Shown here: positions 8,332 to 17,007 of the stretch, piece after piece
How positions within the stretch are numbered: position 1 is the stretch's first letter
Layout: the number at the start of each line of letters is the position of its first letter
Assembly: GCA_025149125.1 (NCBI GenBank)
Contig: CP102272.1
Coordinates: 2,294,001-2,358,000 of the forward strand
DNA from: [Clostridium] asparagiforme DSM 15981
GTDB taxonomy: Bacteria; Bacillota; Clostridia; Lachnospirales; Lachnospiraceae
Direction: 5' to 3'
Length of the DNA stretch: 64,000 nt
The notes under the pieces: model-generated
What the model saw: only the letters and a program-made list of their open reading frames with translations
Told to the model about the DNA's origin: nothing
The model's database searches: none
Translations under genes and position numbers: made by a program

Positions 8332-10641
8332 ATGAAATGCTTTAGCGAATGCGTTGACGGGATTTTGGGAATATGGAAAGGGGCGGGCCTGAAACAGCAG
8401 ACATTGTATGACGTATGGGAGTTGTTGGCCTCTGATCAGTCGCCCTTAGTTGCGGCGAGGCGTGATCAAATATTGAAAGACATCAATGATTTTTGGAAAT
8501 GGACCTCTGATTGCCATCAGAACATGATCCATATGGTTGGAGGCATATCCTTTGACTGTAGTAATGTCCGAACTATGGTCAATAGATGGAGGCGTAGAAC
8601 GGCTCCCCAGCTGCCCAATCTGGCCTCCTTTGCGGCAGTGGTCTGTTATTGTATGCTCTATGGCAGGGAAAAGCCGTGTAGCCTTGAATCCGCGCCGCCG
8701 TCCGAAAAACTGCTGGAATACTGCTGCGGGATCTTACAGATCAATATAACATCGGAGCTTTTCGTCAAAGAGCTTCATGAGGTCTGTACCACGACGGTGG
8801 TATTTGGCGCGATGTGCAGCTGCTGCTTTCAAAACAGGACGGAATTTCAAAATGGAGAACACACTTTTAAGGATTGGGTGTGCGGATATATGGAGCATCT
8901 CGGCCGCCGCGTGCGGGAAACGTCCAAGAGAGAGGCCATGAAGAACTATTATGAAAGGCTGTGGACGGCCTGCTGCAGAATGGAGCTGCGCGATATTGTG
9001 GACAGCCTGACCGGCGGTTATGACATCTGCGATCTGTATGTATTTCCAGAATTTTCCTTTTCTGGCGTGCCGCGGCAATCGCCGGTGATGGGGAAAAAAC
9101 GGTTTTACCGTATGGTCAGCGCCAATTCCGGCGCTGGCAAGAGCAGTCTGGTCCAGGCAGTGGTGTTGACCAGCATCCTGGGGCCGCTGAAAGACTTTGA
9201 GAGTCAATGTCTTCCGGAAACAGCGGGTAAGCGTATGAGACGGTATGAAAGTCTCAAAGAGCAGTTTGCCTGCCAACGGGAATATTTTCCGGTTATGATC
9301 AGGGGAACGGACCTGAATGCGGCGCCGGATGGCGGATATCTGCTCAGGGCGGCCTGCGGAGTGAAGGACGGGGAGATTGACCGGTTCTCTGATCTGGTGG
9401 AAATGGCGGAGCGTGAAGGCCGTCTGCTTCTGATCATCGATGCTTTGGACGAGATTGCCGACGGTGAGCGGGATATGTTCCTGCGGCAGCTGGATCACTT
9501 TTTATCCAGTCACAAGAAGGCAAGCCTGCTGATCACCACCCGCCTGATCGAAAAGCCGTTTTTGAAGGATTATGCGATGTTCGGGGACATGGAGCAGTGG
9601 ACGTTAAAGCTCTTTGACGACGGGCAGATTCTGGAACTGATCAGGCGGTGGTATGACCATGTGATCACAAATAACGTCAAAAATAACTGTGAGCAGATTT
9701 ATCAATATTTTATCTCAAATCCATATTTGCACAAATTGTCGAATAACCCGTATATGTTCAGCCAGGCCCTTTATATCCGCAGTTTTGATCTGAACGCGAA
9801 TCCCAATACCATACTGTCGAATATCATCGCCAGGCTCATAGTGAAGCGCTGGCCGATGGAGCGGTACCGTCATTATAATGTGACGGCGGAATATATGCGC
9901 AGGATTCTCTCCTGCATTGCCTGGGAGATGGTAGATTCGGATGAGCACCGGATTGAGGCGAGAGAGCTGAGCAGCCGGTTTCAGGACGCGGCCGGGCGGC
10001 TGGGAGGTTGGACGGAGATCCCGGACGAGGTGTGGCGCACCATGGTGAACGAGATGAACGCCAGGGCCGGGCTTTTAATTCCCGGTTACGGGGGGTATAC
10101 GTTCCAGCTGAGCATGATTGAGTGTTATCTGGCGGCGGAGTGGATGCTGGAGATTCTGAGGGAGAAATTCGACGTCCGCAACGGAACGCAGAATCCTTAT
10201 GAGATCGAAGCGGAGTTTGACCGGCTGCTGCCGGAACAGCTGGAGCCTGAATATTGGCAGGATATCCTGATCATGTTCTTTTCGATTGCGGGTAAGTACA
10301 ACAAAAAAGACTACTATAGCCCGGTGCTGTACAAAATTCTGGCGAGAAGGCTGGCCCTGACCTTAAATAGCGTTGAGAGCGCTGTGATTATCAACATATT
10401 CGCCAGTATCGTGAGAAATGTATTCGGCTTTAACTCCTTGACCGATTACAGGAGTCGTAAGTACAACACAGCCAGAAGCCAGATGCTCAGGATGATCACG
10501 CAGATGGCGGGAGAGCGGCTGGAGGAGTGGACGATACCGATTGTTGAGAGAACGGTATTTCAGGAGGAGTTTGAACTGCTTGTATCAGAAGATCTGATCA
10601 GTGAGAAGGAGGGAAACGAACGAGATGGAGAGGGAAGATAA
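8332..10641 (+). CDS. NACHT-domain STAND NTPase (first of two)
   Basis: This is a 769-residue STAND-type ATPase. An alpha-helical N-terminal region with several cysteines (about 1-245) shows no effector domain I can name. The NACHT core follows, with Walker A SGAGKSS around Lys270 and a Walker B/NACHT motif LLLIIDALDE around Asp370-Glu374. A sensor-like LLITTR segment comes next, then a winged-helix-like and helical C-terminus. STAND proteins oligomerise on ligand recognition; bacterial NACHT proteins (Avs and related) often act in antiphage immunity. GGGAGG supports the ATG at 8332 over an upstream TTG at 8308. It overlaps the next gene by 17 bp, so the three genes to 14587 form one unit. 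Target and output are unknown. Confidence 0.8.
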   Translation: MKCFSECVDGILGIWKGAGLKQQTLYDVWELLASDQSPLVAARRDQILKDINDFWKWTSDCHQNMIHMVGGISFDCSNVRTMVNRWRRRTAPQLPNLASFAAVVCYCMLYGREKPCSLESAPPSEKLLEYCCGILQINITSELFVKELHEVCTTTVVFGAMCSCCFQNRTEFQNGEHTFKDWVCGYMEHLGRRVRETSKREAMKNYYERLWTACCRMELRDIVDSLTGGYDICDLYVFPEFSFSGVPRQSPVMGKKRFYRMVSANSGAGKSSLVQAVVLTSILGPLKDFESQCLPETAGKRMRRYESLKEQFACQREYFPVMIRGTDLNAAPDGGYLLRAACGVKDGEIDRFSDLVEMAEREGRLLLIIDALDEIADGERDMFLRQLDHFLSSHKKASLLITTRLIEKPFLKDYAMFGDMEQWTLKLFDDGQILELIRRWYDHVITNNVKNNCEQIYQYFISNPYLHKLSNNPYMFSQALYIRSFDLNANPNTILSNIIARLIVKRWPMERYRHYNVTAEYMRRILSCIAWEMVDSDEHRIEARELSSRFQDAAGRLGGWTEIPDEVWRTMVNEMNARAGLLIPGYGGYTFQLSMIECYLAAEWMLEILREKFDVRNGTQNPYEIEAEFDRLLPEQLEPEYWQDILIMFFSIAGKYNKKDYYSPVLYKILARRLALTLNSVESAVIINIFASIVRNVFGFNSLTDYRSRKYNTARSQMLRMITQMAGERLEEWTIPIVERTVFQEEFELLVSEDLISEKEGNERDGEGR

Positions 10642-11332
10642 GGAATTTGCAGAGGATGAGAATCTTGAACAGAACGCACATCAGGAGGAGCGGGCGGAGA
10701 TTGAGCAGATGGCAAGAGAGATGCTGGATCGAAATGGTGCAGAGATGCCGGAGGAGCTACACGAACTTCTGGAGCGCATAGCCCAGGGGGGAGAGGCGGC
10801 GCAGTTGGAGGAGCAGCTGAAAGCGGTCAGAGAGAAGCGGAGGATCGCGGACAGAACGGCGGCGCTTGTGGAGCAGTACCTGGAGAAGCAAGGCTGGCAC
10901 GCTGTGAATATGAGGGGAGACGGGAGAAGCTTTCTCTTGGGATTTAAGATGGAAAACTTGTCGGCCCGCCTGCAGATTACAGTGGAGGAGATGCCCGCGT
11001 GTATCAGCCTGAATATCACACTCCCGTTTATCTGCGAGGAAGAGTATTTTATACTGTTCAGCGACTATATCATGCAGATCAACCATAAGCTGCGGTTTGG
11101 GGCGTTCCATGTGAGCAGGGATGCCGGTGAGATCACGTTCCGGCACAGCTATTTATATACGGAAGACTCATACCGGGATGATGTGATGGGGGAATATATT
11201 GAGACGTGTATGTTTACAGTAGACCAGTATGCCCGGGAACTGTCACGATTCGCAACAGGACGGTTGAGCGATGATGAGCGCAAGACCTATTTCCAAAACC
11301 TTAAGAAAATGGTGGTGGCTCTCAGCCGGTAA
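10625..11332 (+). CDS. YbjN-like protein with a coiled-coil N-terminus
   Basis: This 235-residue protein lies between two NACHT genes. Residues 1-90 are strongly charged and predicted helical or coiled coil, rich in Glu. Residues about 90-225 resemble the YbjN / type III secretion chaperone-like fold: a QGWHAV strand, a mixed alpha/beta sheet, INHKLRFGAFHV, and a final helix FTVDQYARELSRFATG. Proteins of this fold act as binding partners or chaperones rather than enzymes, so it may stabilise or regulate the neighbouring STAND proteins. GGAGGG lies 11 bp before the ATG. The fold assignment is by pattern only. Confidence 0.55.
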   Translation: MEREDKEFAEDENLEQNAHQEERAEIEQMAREMLDRNGAEMPEELHELLERIAQGGEAAQLEEQLKAVREKRRIADRTAALVEQYLEKQGWHAVNMRGDGRSFLLGFKMENLSARLQITVEEMPACISLNITLPFICEEEYFILFSDYIMQINHKLRFGAFHVSRDAGEITFRHSYLYTEDSYRDDVMGEYIETCMFTVDQYARELSRFATGRLSDDERKTYFQNLKKMVVALSR

Positions 11333-11356
11333 ACGCTGAAAGGATGGGCATGAGAC

Positions 11357-14300
11357 ATGAATGTAGCGGATATTGAGAATACGCCGGAACAGATTTATTT
11401 AAATGCCGTCGCTGCGTTTTGTTCGGAATTCCGGCTGGACGGCCTGCCGGAAGCGGGGGATTTGCTGTACCGCGAGATCGCGCTGGCAAACATCTACCTG
11501 CCATTGGAACTCTCGCCGTCTGCGGAGACAAAAGAGGCGCTGGAGAAGAATAATTCTTCTATCTGGTCCCCGGTTTTGAGTGAAAAAGGACAGATGTCGC
11601 CTGAACAGGAACTGGAAGTGATCAACCAGAGAATCACCAGAATGGAGCAGCAGAAGGAAGCGCTTGAACGGGAACGTCTGGAGGCTATGGAAGACGATGC
11701 CTGGGAACTGATTGCGCTTCTCGACTGCGAACTGGAAAAACTCAAATCCCCGAAAGAGGAAGGGGAGGCAGAGGAGCTTCTGGAGCTGATCAACAGGGAA
11801 TTGAATTTGTGTGAACTGCGGGACATAAAGCCTGTGACAGAAGAAAATATTCTGGGACAGCCCCGGGATTCCCGTATCTATGAAATTTATTCTGCCGTTC
11901 CACAGGGAGACGAGCCGTACCAAGACGCGCTGTGGCAACAATATGATAACAAGCCCGTGGGCCCCGTGCGGTTTGGGGAGCCGTCGCGGCGGATCATATT
12001 GTCCGGGCCGGGGTACGGTAAGACGACGATGATCAAACGCATCGCCCTGGCATACGCGCAAAACGATGAAACCTTTCTGCAGGAGGCGGGGATACCCGGG
12101 CAGATGTTTCCGCTGCTGCTGCTGTGCCGGACAATGAACAACGCGTTTGCAGATGAGTTTACGGAGGAGAATGATTCGATCCGGTTTGAACAGATCATTT
12201 GGAAGTTGACAGGGTCTGTCTGCGAGCTGCACATAAATCCCGAAGCATTTTCGGATATGATCCATACAAAAGCGGCGGAAGGTAAATTGCTGCTGCTGAT
12301 CGACGGTTTCGATGAAATATTCGATTTAAAGAAACAGTTGGTATTCGCACGGAGATTGTCTGAGTTTATGGCGGTATGGCCGAAGGCTCATCTGGTATTG
12401 ACATCCCGCGAGACCACATTTGAGCAGCGGAATACAGACGCAGTGGAAATCCTCTGCCGGATCAGAGCAATCCGCTTTAACCGGATTCTGCCTCTGAACA
12501 GACCGATGGTCGAGACGTACTGCCGTAAATGGTTTCGCGTGGTATTTTCAAAAGAGCCGGATGTACAGCAGTGTGCGGAGCGAATCATTGGCCAGCTAAA
12601 CAAGCCGCAATTTCAGTATCTGGAGCAGATGACGAGGGTGCCGCTGCATCTTTCAAATCTTCTGGTGGTGACCAGAAGGTCGGGGCTGCTGCCGGAAAAT
12701 AAAAATAAGCTGTATGAACAGTACATGGATTTGGTTCTGAACTGGCATTCCGACGGCTGCTATGAGCTGCGGGATATTCTCATACAGTTATCATATGTAG
12801 CGCACTTCATGACGAAACGCGGGCTTTTGCGCCTTACAAGGCATATGCTGACGGAAGTGCTCAAGCAGTGCGCTCAGGATCTGGAAGGAATATACCTTCC
12901 GGCTGAACCGGGCTGTTTTATCGATAAGCTGGAGGAACGGACGTGCGTTCTGGAGAATTGCTTTCATGTCTCAGGACAACCGGTTTATCAATTTACACAT
13001 TTACAGCTTCAGGAATATTTGACGGCGCAGGCAATTCTTTTTGGCTGCTCAGACCCGGAGGACAATCAGCTGCACCCGGTGGATGTGCTCAAAAAATACT
13101 TTGACCAGCCGGCCTGGCGGGAGATTATCGTGATGGTTGCGCTGCAGGGAGATAACCGTGTCACACCGGCATTGCTGGAGGAGCTGCTGGCCTGCGCAGA
13201 AAACAATCCCGATGACAATTATTACGTTTCAAATCTGTTGTTTGAAATGATCGTCAATTTTGTTCCCATGCGCATGGACACGCGCAGGCGCATCTATGAC
13301 CTGCTGTTCCGGGCCAATATTACGGATTATGAGATTCGGAGAATCGGCGAGTTTATGAGAGACAGCCGTTCTGGCGATTTTGTACAATATATTACGGAAC
13401 AGCACAGGCAAAGTTATGAGATGGAGGATACGGATTTTGCCTTTGCGGATGCGGTGATTCGGATATTCGAGTGTATTGAGCGGAAGGAACATCCATTGGA
13501 ACTGGCGCAGGAGATGTTTTTGAATTTTAATGATATCAAAAGACAAGAAGCGGTCTTTATGCTGACCATCATTTCCTGGTGCAAGTATTGTGGCGTTAAA
13601 GGCGCGTTGTCCCTTTACTACCAATTTACATTTCATCCGCAATTTGTGGCTGCGGTAAGGGAAGCTCTGCTGGAAGAGGAATACGGCTGGAAAGACCTGG
13701 TGTCCAGTGTCAAGGATATGCTTCTGGCCGGCCTGCTCTCAGATCAGGCCGTGCTGGATGAAGCTGTCTTTTGTAAGGCGTTTCAGGTATATTGCAGCGA
13801 TTCGCCCAAATTTGGAAAAGAATTGCTCTCCATGTTCCCTATCACGTATGAATCGCTGATGTATGATGTGGAGGTGACCGAGGAAATCCGGGACAGAGCG
13901 CGGGAAGCGTACGAGGAGGCAGATCCGGTGGATAAAGCCTTTGCCTTCACCATCTGTGCGCTGTGCAAGTGCTGGGATGTGTGGAAACGCGGGATTACCG
14001 ACGAGCTTGTCACGCTGGAGGGGTATTACAGCCAGAATCGGAACAAAATGGACGATGCGGCAAGAATCAAGATGTCTCAGTTAAGGCGGCAGGTCTACGC
14101 GCTGGGGGATCTGTTGAGCCAGGGAATCGAGGCATATCAGGCGGGAGAGATCAAAAAAGCCAGGGATACATTTATGAAGGCGTGGGGAAATACCGGCGCC
14201 ATGAACAATCTCGCATATATGCTGAGGCGTGGAGAGATCGGCTCTGTAGCATATAAGGGAATCGAATACTCGGTTCCAGAGCTTTTGAAGGCGGGAGTGG

Positions 14301-14587
14301 AAGCCGGAGAGGGCTTTTCTCTGGTCAATATGGCGCTGTATGAGTGCACTGAAAAAGGCGATTTTTCCTTTGCGGCGGCACGCGCGTATATTGGAAGAAT
14401 TGATCCTGATGAAGTAAAGGGGATTTTCTACTGGTGGATCCATGCCGCGTTAAAAAAGGAGCGTGAGGGATTTCTGGTTTTGAGCTGGCTTATGGAGGCA
14501 GGATTCATTGACGAAACACCTTTTGGCGGGAGGCAGGAGATTTCCCGTATTCTGGAAGAGTATGAAAATGGAACAGAGCGCCGGTAG
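11357..14587 (+). CDS. NACHT-domain STAND NTPase with a repeat C-terminus (second of two)
   Basis: A 1076-residue STAND protein. An N-terminal helical region with a long Glu-rich coiled coil (about 75-140) is followed by the NACHT ATPase: Walker A GPGYGKTT with Lys222, Walker B LLLLIDGFDE with Asp316-Glu320, then HLVLTSRE. The rest is helical. The C-terminal part (about 910-1030) contains Sel1/TPR-like segments (EAYQAGEIKKARDTFMKAW, MNNLAYMLRRGE), a common sensor arrangement in STAND proteins. It lies 24 bp after the YbjN-like gene and ends the cassette before a strong terminator. The two NACHT proteins are distinct in sequence, suggesting a two-component sensor pair rather than a recent duplication. 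Confidence 0.82.
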   Translation: MNVADIENTPEQIYLNAVAAFCSEFRLDGLPEAGDLLYREIALANIYLPLELSPSAETKEALEKNNSSIWSPVLSEKGQMSPEQELEVINQRITRMEQQKEALERERLEAMEDDAWELIALLDCELEKLKSPKEEGEAEELLELINRELNLCELRDIKPVTEENILGQPRDSRIYEIYSAVPQGDEPYQDALWQQYDNKPVGPVRFGEPSRRIILSGPGYGKTTMIKRIALAYAQNDETFLQEAGIPGQMFPLLLLCRTMNNAFADEFTEENDSIRFEQIIWKLTGSVCELHINPEAFSDMIHTKAAEGKLLLLIDGFDEIFDLKKQLVFARRLSEFMAVWPKAHLVLTSRETTFEQRNTDAVEILCRIRAIRFNRILPLNRPMVETYCRKWFRVVFSKEPDVQQCAERIIGQLNKPQFQYLEQMTRVPLHLSNLLVVTRRSGLLPENKNKLYEQYMDLVLNWHSDGCYELRDILIQLSYVAHFMTKRGLLRLTRHMLTEVLKQCAQDLEGIYLPAEPGCFIDKLEERTCVLENCFHVSGQPVYQFTHLQLQEYLTAQAILFGCSDPEDNQLHPVDVLKKYFDQPAWREIIVMVALQGDNRVTPALLEELLACAENNPDDNYYVSNLLFEMIVNFVPMRMDTRRRIYDLLFRANITDYEIRRIGEFMRDSRSGDFVQYITEQHRQSYEMEDTDFAFADAVIRIFECIERKEHPLELAQEMFLNFNDIKRQEAVFMLTIISWCKYCGVKGALSLYYQFTFHPQFVAAVREALLEEEYGWKDLVSSVKDMLLAGLLSDQAVLDEAVFCKAFQVYCSDSPKFGKELLSMFPITYESLMYDVEVTEEIRDRAREAYEEADPVDKAFAFTICALCKCWDVWKRGITDELVTLEGYYSQNRNKMDDAARIKMSQLRRQVYALGDLLSQGIEAYQAGEIKKARDTFMKAWGNTGAMNNLAYMLRRGEIGSVAYKGIEYSVPELLKAGVEAGEGFSLVNMALYECTEKGDFSFAAARAYIGRIDPDEVKGIFYWWIHAALKKEREGFLVLSWLMEAGFIDETPFGGRQEISRILEEYENGTERR

Positions 14588-14614
14588 AAACAGATGTTTT
14601 GCCGGGAATTTGGG

Positions 14615-14640
14615 GAGGACAAAGGTCCTCCTCATTTTTT
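14615..14640 (+). terminator. Rho-independent terminator after the NACHT cassette
   Basis: GAGGAC and GTCCTC form a perfect stem around an AAAG loop, followed by CTCATTTTTT. It indicates that the NACHT cassette and the ubiquitin-like operon are separate transcription units. Confidence 0.85.
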
Positions 14641-14674
14641 GCGGCACTGAGCGGGGGCATGTTACAAAATGCGG

Positions 14675-14729
14675 TTGACGATGTCATATTTTCGAGGAAT
14701 CGCGTTATAGTTTGGATCATCACATGATC
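14675..14729 (+). promoter_or_regulatory. Probable promoter region with a GATCAT-CAC-ATGATC palindrome
   Basis: The 217-bp gap before the ubiquitin-like operon contains a -10-like TATAGT (14706-14711). Directly after it is a perfect inverted repeat, GATCAT (14715-14720) and ATGATC (14724-14729), separated by 3 bp. A TTGACG at 14675 is 25 bp from the -10, too far for a standard promoter. The palindrome is placed like a repressor operator near the transcription start; no regulator gene lies in the operon itself. Confidence 0.45.
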
Positions 14730-14804
14730 AGCGCGTGACATAGAGAATTGGGGCGGACAGAGATATGATATAGATACAGTAGGAGAAGAGAGACCGGAAA
14801 GGAG

Positions 14805-15137
14805 ATGAGGGGAGTGTTGTTTTTATGGATTTTTTTAATACTGCTGCTGATCGGCGCTTTGATCTGGGTGAATATGGACGAAGAGGAAGAACCGGAACGT
14901 CCGGCGCGGCAGCGGGACAAGGAAAATCGTCCGGGCCCCAGAATCGTCCGGGTCTACAGAGGCGAAGAGCATGTGACGTTAGAGGGGAGCCGGGGAGTCC
15001 CCGGGAGGGCCGGGTGTCAGGACCGGAGGTGCTGGCATTGCAGGGCGTTAAACCGCAGCGTGGGGCCGGTGTTCCGCTGCGCTAACTGCGGGAGGGAGAA
15101 CAGTCCAAAGCAGCAGAAGTTTCATTATATCAATTAA
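14805..15137 (+). CDS. Membrane-anchored zinc-ribbon protein
   Basis: This small protein of about 110 residues has a strongly hydrophobic N-terminal helix (about 4-23), an acidic linker (MDEEEEPE), and a C-terminal zinc ribbon formed by CWHC and CANC. It is the first gene of the ubiquitin-like operon, 22 bp before the E1 gene. It probably anchors a partner at the membrane or acts as an adaptor; zinc ribbons recur in the E1-like and SPFH proteins of this operon. The ATG at 14805 sits directly on GGAG, so the in-frame GTG at 14814 may be the true start. No named family was recognised. Confidence 0.6.
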   Translation: MRGVLFLWIFLILLLIGALIWVNMDEEEEPERPARQRDKENRPGPRIVRVYRGEEHVTLEGSRGVPGRAGCQDRRCWHCRALNRSVGPVFRCANCGRENSPKQQKFHYIN

Positions 15138-15159
15138 CGGCCGGAGAGGAGGAAGGCAT

Positions 15160-16446
15160 ATGCAGCTTGAAAAAATCAGGGCGGGATCGGAATGTAAAGG
15201 AGCTGGCAAACAGGCGGTGATTGAGTACCGCCAGGAGAAGCTTTCCGTGAATCTGAAAAAGCTGGGGCGCATGAAAATCTGCATCCTGGGCGCAGGCGCA
15301 GTGGGCAGTCATATTGCGGAGGCATTGTACCAGCACGGAGCCGGATTGTATGGGGGCCGTGTCACGCTGGTGGACCACGACGGCGTGGACGGTTCCAACT
15401 ATACCAAACAGAGCGGTCTCTATGGGCCGGAGGACCTGGGGAGGCCCAAGGCCATTGCCCTGGCCCGGCGCATCAACCGGATTGTGGGAAATGAGGGGTA
15501 CTTCATACCGATGAACACAGATATCTGCGAATTGGGGGAAGCCTTCTTTTCGGGATTCGATGTGATCTTTATCGCCGTGGATAATTTCAGGGCGAGGCTG
15601 CATATCAACAAAATGGTGCGGCAGTCGCAGCACACCCCGGTGGTGATCACAACCGGAACCGGGACGGACAAGGCGGAGAGCATATGCCTGGATATGAAGA
15701 GGCTCTGTACACGCTGCCTGTGGTCCGAAAGCTGGCTGGAGGATGTGACGGGGCCTAAAAGCTGCCGGTTTGCCTATGAGGCTCAGGAAAAAGCCGGTGT
15801 GATTCCGACCTCCAAACTGCTCAGCGCCCTGGCGGGCCTGCTGGCATTTTCACAGATGAACGCCTTGGCGGAGGGGCATGAGGAGGTGCTGAATACCAGA
15901 AAGGAAGCCTTTGTATCCCCAACGGGGATTGACGTGTATACCTCCAGGCCGCTTCCGAAGCAGAACTGCCCGGATTGCGCGGTTTCCGCGCCCAAATCGG
16001 TTGTCAGTATGGAGGGATCGGTTTTCGATATGACCCTGGACACATTTTTGAAACAGGTGAGGAAACGGACCGGCTGGGATACGGTCTGGGCGTTGGGAGA
16101 TGGTTTTTTGCTGCACGATTACTGCCCGCGCTGCGGCGCAAAAAAAGAGGTGTACAGGCCGGCCAGGTGGTTAAACAGGGAGCAGCTGATCTGCGGGCAA
16201 TGCCGTGAACAGCTGCCGCTGCAGGACCTCCCGGCGGTAGAATTCGTAAATGCCTATTCCATGGACAGTGAACCGCGCTTGAGGGAGATGAAACTGAGCG
16301 AGCTGGGAATGCGTCCCTGGGGTTATATACAGGTTGAAAAGGAACTCGATTTCTGGGACGGCTGTCAGGCGGAGGGGATGGTCTTTACGCTGGATGAACA
16401 AATGAGTGACAACGGATATCTGATGGGGGAGGAGGAAGACACATGA
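15160..16446 (+). CDS. E1-like ubiquitin-activating enzyme (ThiF/MoeB/UBA fold)
   Basis: A 428-residue E1-like enzyme expected to adenylate the C-terminus of the ubiquitin-like protein and hold it as a thioester. Visible features are the Rossmann loop ILGAGAVGSHI (about 42-52) and the VDHDGVDGSNYTKQ segment. CTRC (Cys183/186) and CPDC (Cys270/273) match the structural zinc site of MoeB/ThiF. Cys202 in GPKSCRF aligns in position with the MoeB/UBA5-type cysteine, ahead of KAGVIPTSKLLSALAG. Unusually, a second zinc ribbon follows at residues 322-348 (CPRC, CGQC), plus a C-terminal extension. GGAGG precedes the ATG, and the stop overlaps the E2-like gene by ATGA. The E2-, JAB- and Ubl-encoding neighbours support conjugation rather than thiamine or molybdopterin biosynthesis. 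Confidence 0.9.
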   Translation: MQLEKIRAGSECKGAGKQAVIEYRQEKLSVNLKKLGRMKICILGAGAVGSHIAEALYQHGAGLYGGRVTLVDHDGVDGSNYTKQSGLYGPEDLGRPKAIALARRINRIVGNEGYFIPMNTDICELGEAFFSGFDVIFIAVDNFRARLHINKMVRQSQHTPVVITTGTGTDKAESICLDMKRLCTRCLWSESWLEDVTGPKSCRFAYEAQEKAGVIPTSKLLSALAGLLAFSQMNALAEGHEEVLNTRKEAFVSPTGIDVYTSRPLPKQNCPDCAVSAPKSVVSMEGSVFDMTLDTFLKQVRKRTGWDTVWALGDGFLLHDYCPRCGAKKEVYRPARWLNREQLICGQCREQLPLQDLPAVEFVNAYSMDSEPRLREMKLSELGMRPWGYIQVEKELDFWDGCQAEGMVFTLDEQMSDNGYLMGEEEDT

Positions 16447-17003
16447 CGGATCTGGAGTGTAAAATCAACATGATGAAGGAAGACTGTGCGGAACTGGCTG
16501 TAAAACTCAGGCCCAGCGCGGCGTTTATCCGGTGGGAGCCGGTCAGCCGGACAAGCTTCCGGCTGACCGTGGATTCGGTCCAATTCAACCGTTGCCGGGG
16601 GCTCAACCCGGTACGGCCTCTCTCCTATCAGGTAGGGGCCGGGGAGAAGGATCTGCCGCAGCCGGCCGGAACGGTCAGTTTTGTGGTGGATTTCGGGGCC
16701 CGGCTCCATGAACGGCCCGGCCCCATAACCGTCGTGTTTGACAGGCGCGTGCCGCATCCCAATGTATTTTTATCGGGAGGACTCTGCACCGGTACGCAGA
16801 CGGATCATACCAGCTTGTGGGAGGTAGTGGAAAAGGCGTTCAGGGTGATAATTTTTGATACCAAGATCGCGCGTCTGGACAGCATTGCCTGCAGCAGACA
16901 TCTGGACTGGTACAAGCAGATGAAAGCGTCCGGAGCTTTTCCGACGGTTGATCCGGCGTTGTTTTTTACCGGCCGGCAGATTCGCATATTGAACGGGAGG
17001 TGA
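16443..17003 (+). CDS. E2-like ubiquitin-conjugating protein (UBC fold)
   Basis: This 186-residue protein has the hallmark of ubiquitin-conjugating enzymes: His105-Pro106-Asn107 in PHPNVFLSGGLCTG, with the candidate catalytic Cys115 exactly eight residues after the Asn, as in eukaryotic E2s. Before it are beta strands (FRLTVDSVQF, TVSFVVDFGARL, PITVVFDR), and after it a TSLWEVVEKAFRVI helix like the E2 W...L..VL..I pattern. It should accept the ubiquitin-like protein from the adjacent E1 and transfer it to a target. It overlaps the E1 gene by 4 bp and lies 4 bp before the JAB gene. The fold call comes from motif and context; the catalytic signature is directly visible. Confidence 0.82.
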   Translation: MTDLECKINMMKEDCAELAVKLRPSAAFIRWEPVSRTSFRLTVDSVQFNRCRGLNPVRPLSYQVGAGEKDLPQPAGTVSFVVDFGARLHERPGPITVVFDRRVPHPNVFLSGGLCTGTQTDHTSLWEVVEKAFRVIIFDTKIARLDSIACSRHLDWYKQMKASGAFPTVDPALFFTGRQIRILNGR

Positions 17004-17007
17004 GACT

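Noticed and set aside
14675-14711. Standard promoter TTGACG ... TATAGT before the ubiquitin-like operon
   Set aside because: The spacer is 25 bp, too long for a sigma-A promoter. I kept only the -10 and the palindrome as tentative.
15160-16446. ThiF or MoeB of thiamine or molybdopterin synthesis
   Set aside because: The fold is shared, but no thiamine or molybdopterin genes are near. Partner E2, JAB and Ubl genes and an extra zinc ribbon favour a conjugation role.
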